A stretch of DNA of 43,031 bases. Source: Hymenopellis radicata. Lineage: Eukaryota; Basidiomycota; Agaricomycetes; Agaricales; Physalacriaceae. The translations under genes were made by a program, and so were the position numbers. Shown here piece after piece: positions 38,831-43,031 of this stretch. Position 1 is the stretch's first letter; the number at the start of each line of letters is the position of its first letter. Location of the stretch: the NCBI GenBank assembly GCA_015501595.1, contig JADNRX010000441.1:1-43031 (forward strand), in the 5' to 3' direction. The notes below the pieces were generated by a model that saw only the letters and a program-made list of their open reading frames with translations, searched no databases and had not been told where the DNA came from.

Positions 38831-41686
38831 CCCAGATCACGTCCCTGATGGCTTCTTTCCATTTCTCCTCATCTCCGGCCATGTCCTCGCAGTAGGATCC
38901 CCACCACGACAGCGTCGCCGCCACGCTCAGCAAACCGTTCACTCCCGAATGGCACAACACACCCCATCCATCACCATACGACGACCTATTCCAACGTCCC
39001 GCGTCATCTTTAGCACGCCATGCAGGCTGCAGCGACTTCCACCAAGCCTCCCAATCGGCGACAAATTTCGACCCGCTAGCGGCGTCAATCACCCAGCGCT
39101 CGTGGCCCCTAGTGTGACGGCCATAGGAAAGCCACGATCCGACCAAAGCCGGACGCAGCTTTGCACCTGGTAAGCCGCCTTTCTTCTCAGCGATGCCCGC
39201 TGAAATATACTTGTTTTCCAGCTCAATCAAGGCCATGAACATTGCTCCAAGCTTCGTCGCACCAGATGCCTCGACAAACTCCTCCAGCGATCCCCGCAGC
39301 CATTCCGGCGATGATGGCAATACCTTCTTCACGCGACCTAGTACCTCCTCGCCATTCTCTTCGGCCATCTCAATATCGCCATTCCCACCGCCAGGGCCAA
39401 TCGCGCCATTATCCATTACGCCGCTCCCCACCCCGTCAACCTCTTTCTCCTTCTCAGGCGCAATCTTCTTCAGCTGAGCCGTAGGAATTGGTTTAGGTCT
39501 TACGACCTTAGCCGCGTTGGCCTCGCTCATCGCCTTCGCCTCCATCGTCTTGTGCACTTGCATAGCAGCCTCCCTCTCCCTTGCAGCCTCCCTTTCCAAT
39601 GCCGCCGCCTTTTCTTTAAGCGCCTTCTCCTTCTCAATCTCCTTCTCTTTCGCCGCCTTCTCCTTTGCTTCCTTCTGTTGCGCTCTCGTCATCTTTGGCT
39701 CGGCAGCAGCCTTAACCCTCTTATTCTCCTTCCCGCTATCCCCAACATCATCCCTACGCTTTCGCTTCGTCGTTTTCGGCTTCTCGCCAAACAACGTCGG
39801 TGGAAGCACCGTGTTCGCGTCGATGTTGTGCTTGGTTGCATATTCGTCCAACTCCCGCCTCGCCCTCTCTCCCATCCCCCGCCGCTCTCCATTGCCGGCA
39901 GCGCGACATTGTTTTCCTGCATGTGACTCAACGCTGCCAATAGGCGCCGATTGCGATCCATGTTTGCGTTGCGATTAACCTCGTATTGACTTAGGACCAG
40001 CGCTGGCGGCGTTGTCTTCGCACTCGTCGCCTTCTGTTTCGGCACTGCTTTCTGACGCGGCGTTGGCTGCGCCTTGCCTTTCTCCTTCTTCGTCGCCACC
40101 TCTTCCTCATCCTCTGAATCGTCATCCTCCACATCGTCGTCGTCATCGCTGTCCGAGTCGTCAGACTCAGAGGAATCGTCATCGTCCATCGAGTGTAAGC
40201 CCTTCAGAAGCTCCACCATGTTTCCACTCTTCGCCGGATGTGGGCGAGCGGGCGCGGGCTTCCCTTGTCCAGATGTATGAGCGCCAATCGACGCTCCGTC
40301 AGGAAGCAGAACTGCCTTCTTCTCATCCTCGGTAAAGCATGTCCCCAACCAGCGCTTGTATTCCATCCTCAGTTCCTCTATCTTTTTTCGGACCCAGCCA
40401 ATCAACGAACGACAAAGGTACGGGCGCCTTGTTTTTAGCCGTGGTTACACTAACGGTCGTCTATTAGTCTCATGTTTCAAGCATATCGACAATCACTAAC
40501 CAAACCGCTGTCATCTCCCCATTAGAATCATGCGTAGGACCACCAAACAGAGAAAAAATCCGCAGGAGAACGACCCTCTCGACGCCCTGGCTTACGTCTA
40601 GGAGCAAGTTCTCCGCGCCATCCGAAATCCTTACAAAACATTAGTTGGCTTTCATCGTACAGACTTCACAGTTACTTGGCTACCACCAAAGGATCCGTTA
40701 ATGGTGGGCAACCTTCGCGAGTTCATGCTCTTCCTTCGCCCTGTTCCCCTGTTCCTTGGCCATTTCCGCGTAACGGTTTTGCTCGTCTTTGGCAGGGCGG
40801 CCAACATCTTACGCGCCAACGTCGTCGTGTAGGTGACGGACGGTCCTTTCGGAGCGTTACTCTTTCGCCTCGACGCTGTGCTCTGTTTCTCGTCTACGTC
40901 CATTGACTTTGCATCAATCGTATGTGCAGGGTCGACTTGTGTGGCGTCCTCCATCGTACGGTCGGCTGCGCGAGCGTCCACACCAGTCGTATCCTCTCCA
41001 GTATTCGATGATGTCTGTCCCCCGCCTGATGTCCCCGCCTCGCCTGTCGACGAGCCCTTTGCCTTCTCAGCATTCCACTGCGTGGCGGCGGCCTTCAGAA
41101 CAGCGGCCCGGTTAGCCTCTAGGTAGACGTGAGCGGCATGGGGCTGCTTGGGCGCTTTATCAAGGCCGGCCATACCACGCAGTATCTTCTCCAGGGGATC
41201 GTCTGGTGTGCGTAGCATCAATTTACGGACGCCTTTTCCAAGGGCACGAAGGTGATATTTAAACCACCGTCGCAGCATCTAAACATTTATTAGTTTCCTT
41301 GCGTGCGTGTATGACAGATAGTGCTTCAGACTTACGTCGTTTCGGAGATTGATGATGTGTCGTAATTCCGCAACCTCCTCCGGCATTTTTCCCTTCTCGT
41401 AGTTGGGTGCGGGAGCAGTGGGATCATACTCCTTGAGCTCGGGAGGGTCTTCGTATAAGGGCATCGTCGGCGGGAAATGAAAGTGGTAGAGGTTGAAGAT
41501 CTCCAGCAACTTATGCTCACCCGCCTGCCACCCGTGCTCTAGCGCGTCTGCAAGCACGGGTACCAGAGGCGCGCATACCTCCTCGCGCTTCCCATCCATC
41601 CAACCCTTCAAATTCTTCCTCTCCGACTTCTCCTTCTTCCTGTACACCTTCTTTTTCTTGGTCGACGTTGTCTTCTTGACGGCCAT
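38767..41686 (-). pseudogene. G2, uncharacterised transposon-associated-type protein, decayed
   Basis: Minus strand. Exon 1 (41686-41336) starts MAVKKTTSTKKKKVYRKKEK and is joined over a clear intron (41279-41335, GTAAGT...TTTAG) to DMLRRWFKYHLRALGKG. Further along come VTYTTTLARKMLAALPK then, one base shifted, DEQNRYAEMAKEQGNRAKEE (HMG-box-like spacing, weak). After a poorly resolved part comes IEELRMEYKRWLGTCF, an acidic Ser/Asp tract, a Lys/Glu/Ala coiled coil (39.6-39.75 kb) and a Trp-rich domain (WLSYGRHTRGHERW, WWKSLQPAW, LSWWG). Single-base shifts are needed near 40793, 40385 and 39880. MITE D changes the C-terminus from VIWVIEGLSKCL to a MITE-derived tail. Same general type as G1. Function unknown. 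Confidence 0.55.
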
Positions 41687-41891
41687 AGCAAGCGACGTGT
41701 AACGGCACCAGTCGTTCCTTCGGGGCGCAAGTATGGCGGTCCCAAGACCAAGGTGGGTCGTATCTCTCGGATAAACATTAGCCTGAACGCCACCTGGTCG
41801 ATTTTTTCCAGATCTCTTCGATCTCGTCCGATTTGGACGATCACAATTGCATATAAGCTTTCCGGCCGACTTCTATCTATCGCAACCATCC
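41687..41891. promoter_or_regulatory. Divergent promoter between G2 and G3
   Basis: The two start codons are 205 bp apart and point outward. A TATA-like GCATATAAGC at 41849-41858 lies about 40 bp before the G3 start. No equally clear box is seen for G2. The open frame on the minus strand here (41608-41889) is a shadow. Confidence 0.5.
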
Positions 41892-43031
41892 ATGACCTCG
41901 AAAACTGACTGCGATGCTGGCGCCGGCCTTACCTTGTCTGTGGCAGCGTGTGCGTCTGCTGCCTCTACTCCTCGCAGCTTCCAGCGCGTCACCTCTGAAC
42001 AAGAGGTGGAGCTGATCGTCGAGGCTCACGACACGACGCCTCTCACCCCCAGGTCTTCCGTCGAATTCATCATGCCTCCTCGTATGCCTAATTTTTTACT
42101 GTAATATATACAACTCTAAGTTTTTGTTCCTAGCCGTCGTGTCGCGTGCAGCGCCGCCAACGTATGCCGCTGCACTCACTCCCGACGGGTATGTCTATGA
42201 TCGCGCCATTCACGCCACGGAATATGTTCCCGCCGACTTCCAATTACGCACCGGTCGCCTCTTCAACCACGTCCCGTCTGGTCCGCTCGCCCCGACGCTT
42301 ATCTCCGCCAACAGTGACGGCACGAAGACACACTTCTACTGTATACTCGTTGGTCTTCAGGTTGGCGTCATTACCGATGCGTAAGTTATTTACTGCGCCA
42401 CACCGAAATCAATATTTATAATAAATCCCCAGAAACGAAGCGTCGGCTTGCGTCCAAGGTGTCACAGGAGGCTTCCATCTTAAGAAGCATAGCCAACGCA
42501 TCGCTTTGGACTTTTTCAATGCCGAGCTCGCCAAAGGGAATGTACGCATTGGCCACCTCCGTAAACCCAGAAGGTACGTCTTCACCCTATCATCTGACAC
42601 TGCCTACCATCTGATATCCACTATCTTAGTGATCAACCTGAGGTAGCGCGCACCTCCAAATGGTGCTGTATCCTTTGACGCCGTAGCATACTTGTCATAT
42701 AAATAACCACCTCAATTTGCCACCATCGTTTATTGCCTCCTCCATGTGTCCTCCCTCTCAAAGCACGTCAACCTGCCCACCAGGACTCTGGGCTTATCGT
42801 TCTCACTTCCTCTGATGAGGACCATCCTACGCAATTTCAAACACCACAGCGCCGTCGTGTTCCTCGCGTTCCTCGCGCACCTACGCCTCTCATTGAACTC
42901 AGTTCATCCGATTCGTCCAGGACGAGGCAGAAACTGTCCCTCGCAGTTCTCCAACCCCATCATTGAGTATCTCCACTGTCAGTTCGCTTTCGACGTCCAT
43001 TGCACCCGACGACGACGCCGAACTGGACGAT
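41892..43031 (+). CDS. G3, RNase H1-N/viroplasmin-like domain protein (runs off window)
   Basis: Start ATG 41892 (MTSKTDCDAGAGLTLS). Introns 42082-42133, 42381-42432, 42574-42629 and probably 42668-42763, all GT-AG and in register. The protein is acidic and Ser/Thr-rich at first. About residues 120-180 read HFYCILVGLQVGVIT, DANEASACVQGVTGGFHLKK and FFNAELAKGNV, the pattern of the N-terminal domain of RNase H1 (viroplasmin-like, RNA/DNA hybrid binding): small aromatic start, G-x-x-x-G-V-x-T-D, then E-A-x-x-x-V-x-G. No RNase H catalytic domain is visible. The tail is Ser/Asp-rich with Arg/Pro. As written the frame stops at 42964-42966, but the next frame continues SLSISTVSSLSTS to the window end, so a one-base shift near 42955 or another splice is likely. 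Confidence 0.6.

Noticed and set aside
1..43031. CRISPR array, bacterial IS element or Starship-type cargo element
   Set aside because: No spacer-repeat regularity, no bacterial genes, and no DUF3435/captain-type tyrosine recombinase is seen in any frame.

Overview
The window looks like a transposon graveyard from a filamentous fungus, most probably a mushroom-forming basidiomycete (Agaricomycete). The grounds are introns of 47-57 nt with canonical GT-AG ends, the protein families seen (DIRS-like RT-RNase H, pogo-type and DD37D-type DDE transposases, Ulp1 proteases, large uncharacterised transposon-associated proteins) and the lack of any bacterial operon features. No rRNA, CRISPR or bacterial signal is present. 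Only one gene, at the right edge (RNase H1-N/viroplasmin-like), could be an ordinary host-type gene.

Layout. 1-1205: gene-free, probably the 5' part of a DIRS-like retroelement. 1206-3289: W1, a non-autonomous element with 8-bp target-site duplications (TSDs). 3298-7600: DIRS-like retroelement; its Gag gene is broken by two copies of a 416-bp hAT-type MITE, and its RT-RNase H ORF is intact. 7611-14603: C-terminal part of a decayed gene (G1, minus strand) interrupted by X1 (8623-14011), itself loaded with a MITE, V1 and other repeats. 14604-24696: Z1, a 10.1-kb TA-flanked DNA transposon carrying a minus-strand companion gene, a striking tandem array of exon-intron-like units, and a five-exon gene that fuses a Ulp1-type cysteine protease to a DDE transposase. 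24697-25724: N-terminal part of G1, now on the plus strand. 25725-32240: X2, filled with Y (which contains pogo element P), M (which contains V2) and N. 32241-37558: Z2, a truncated, nearly identical inverted copy of Z1. 37559-38415: repeat DNA. 38416-41686: G2, a pseudogene of the same broad type as G1, hit by a fourth MITE copy. 41892-end: G3, divergent from G2.

The key structural result is that G1 and X2 can be rejoined exactly. X2 leaves one TSD copy (GACCGGCG) at 25717-25724 on the plus strand. The other copy, plus the last 8 bases of the X2 terminus, lies at 14590-14605 in the opposite orientation. The segment 24697-32240 has therefore been inverted relative to its ancestral state, presumably by exchange between Z1 and Z2, or it is mis-oriented in the assembly.

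The best candidates for something new are Z itself (Ulp1-DDE fusion, companion gene and exon-intron minisatellite), and the observation that several TIR families here carry arrays of their own short palindromic word. Statements about family membership are from memory of motifs; no database search was possible.
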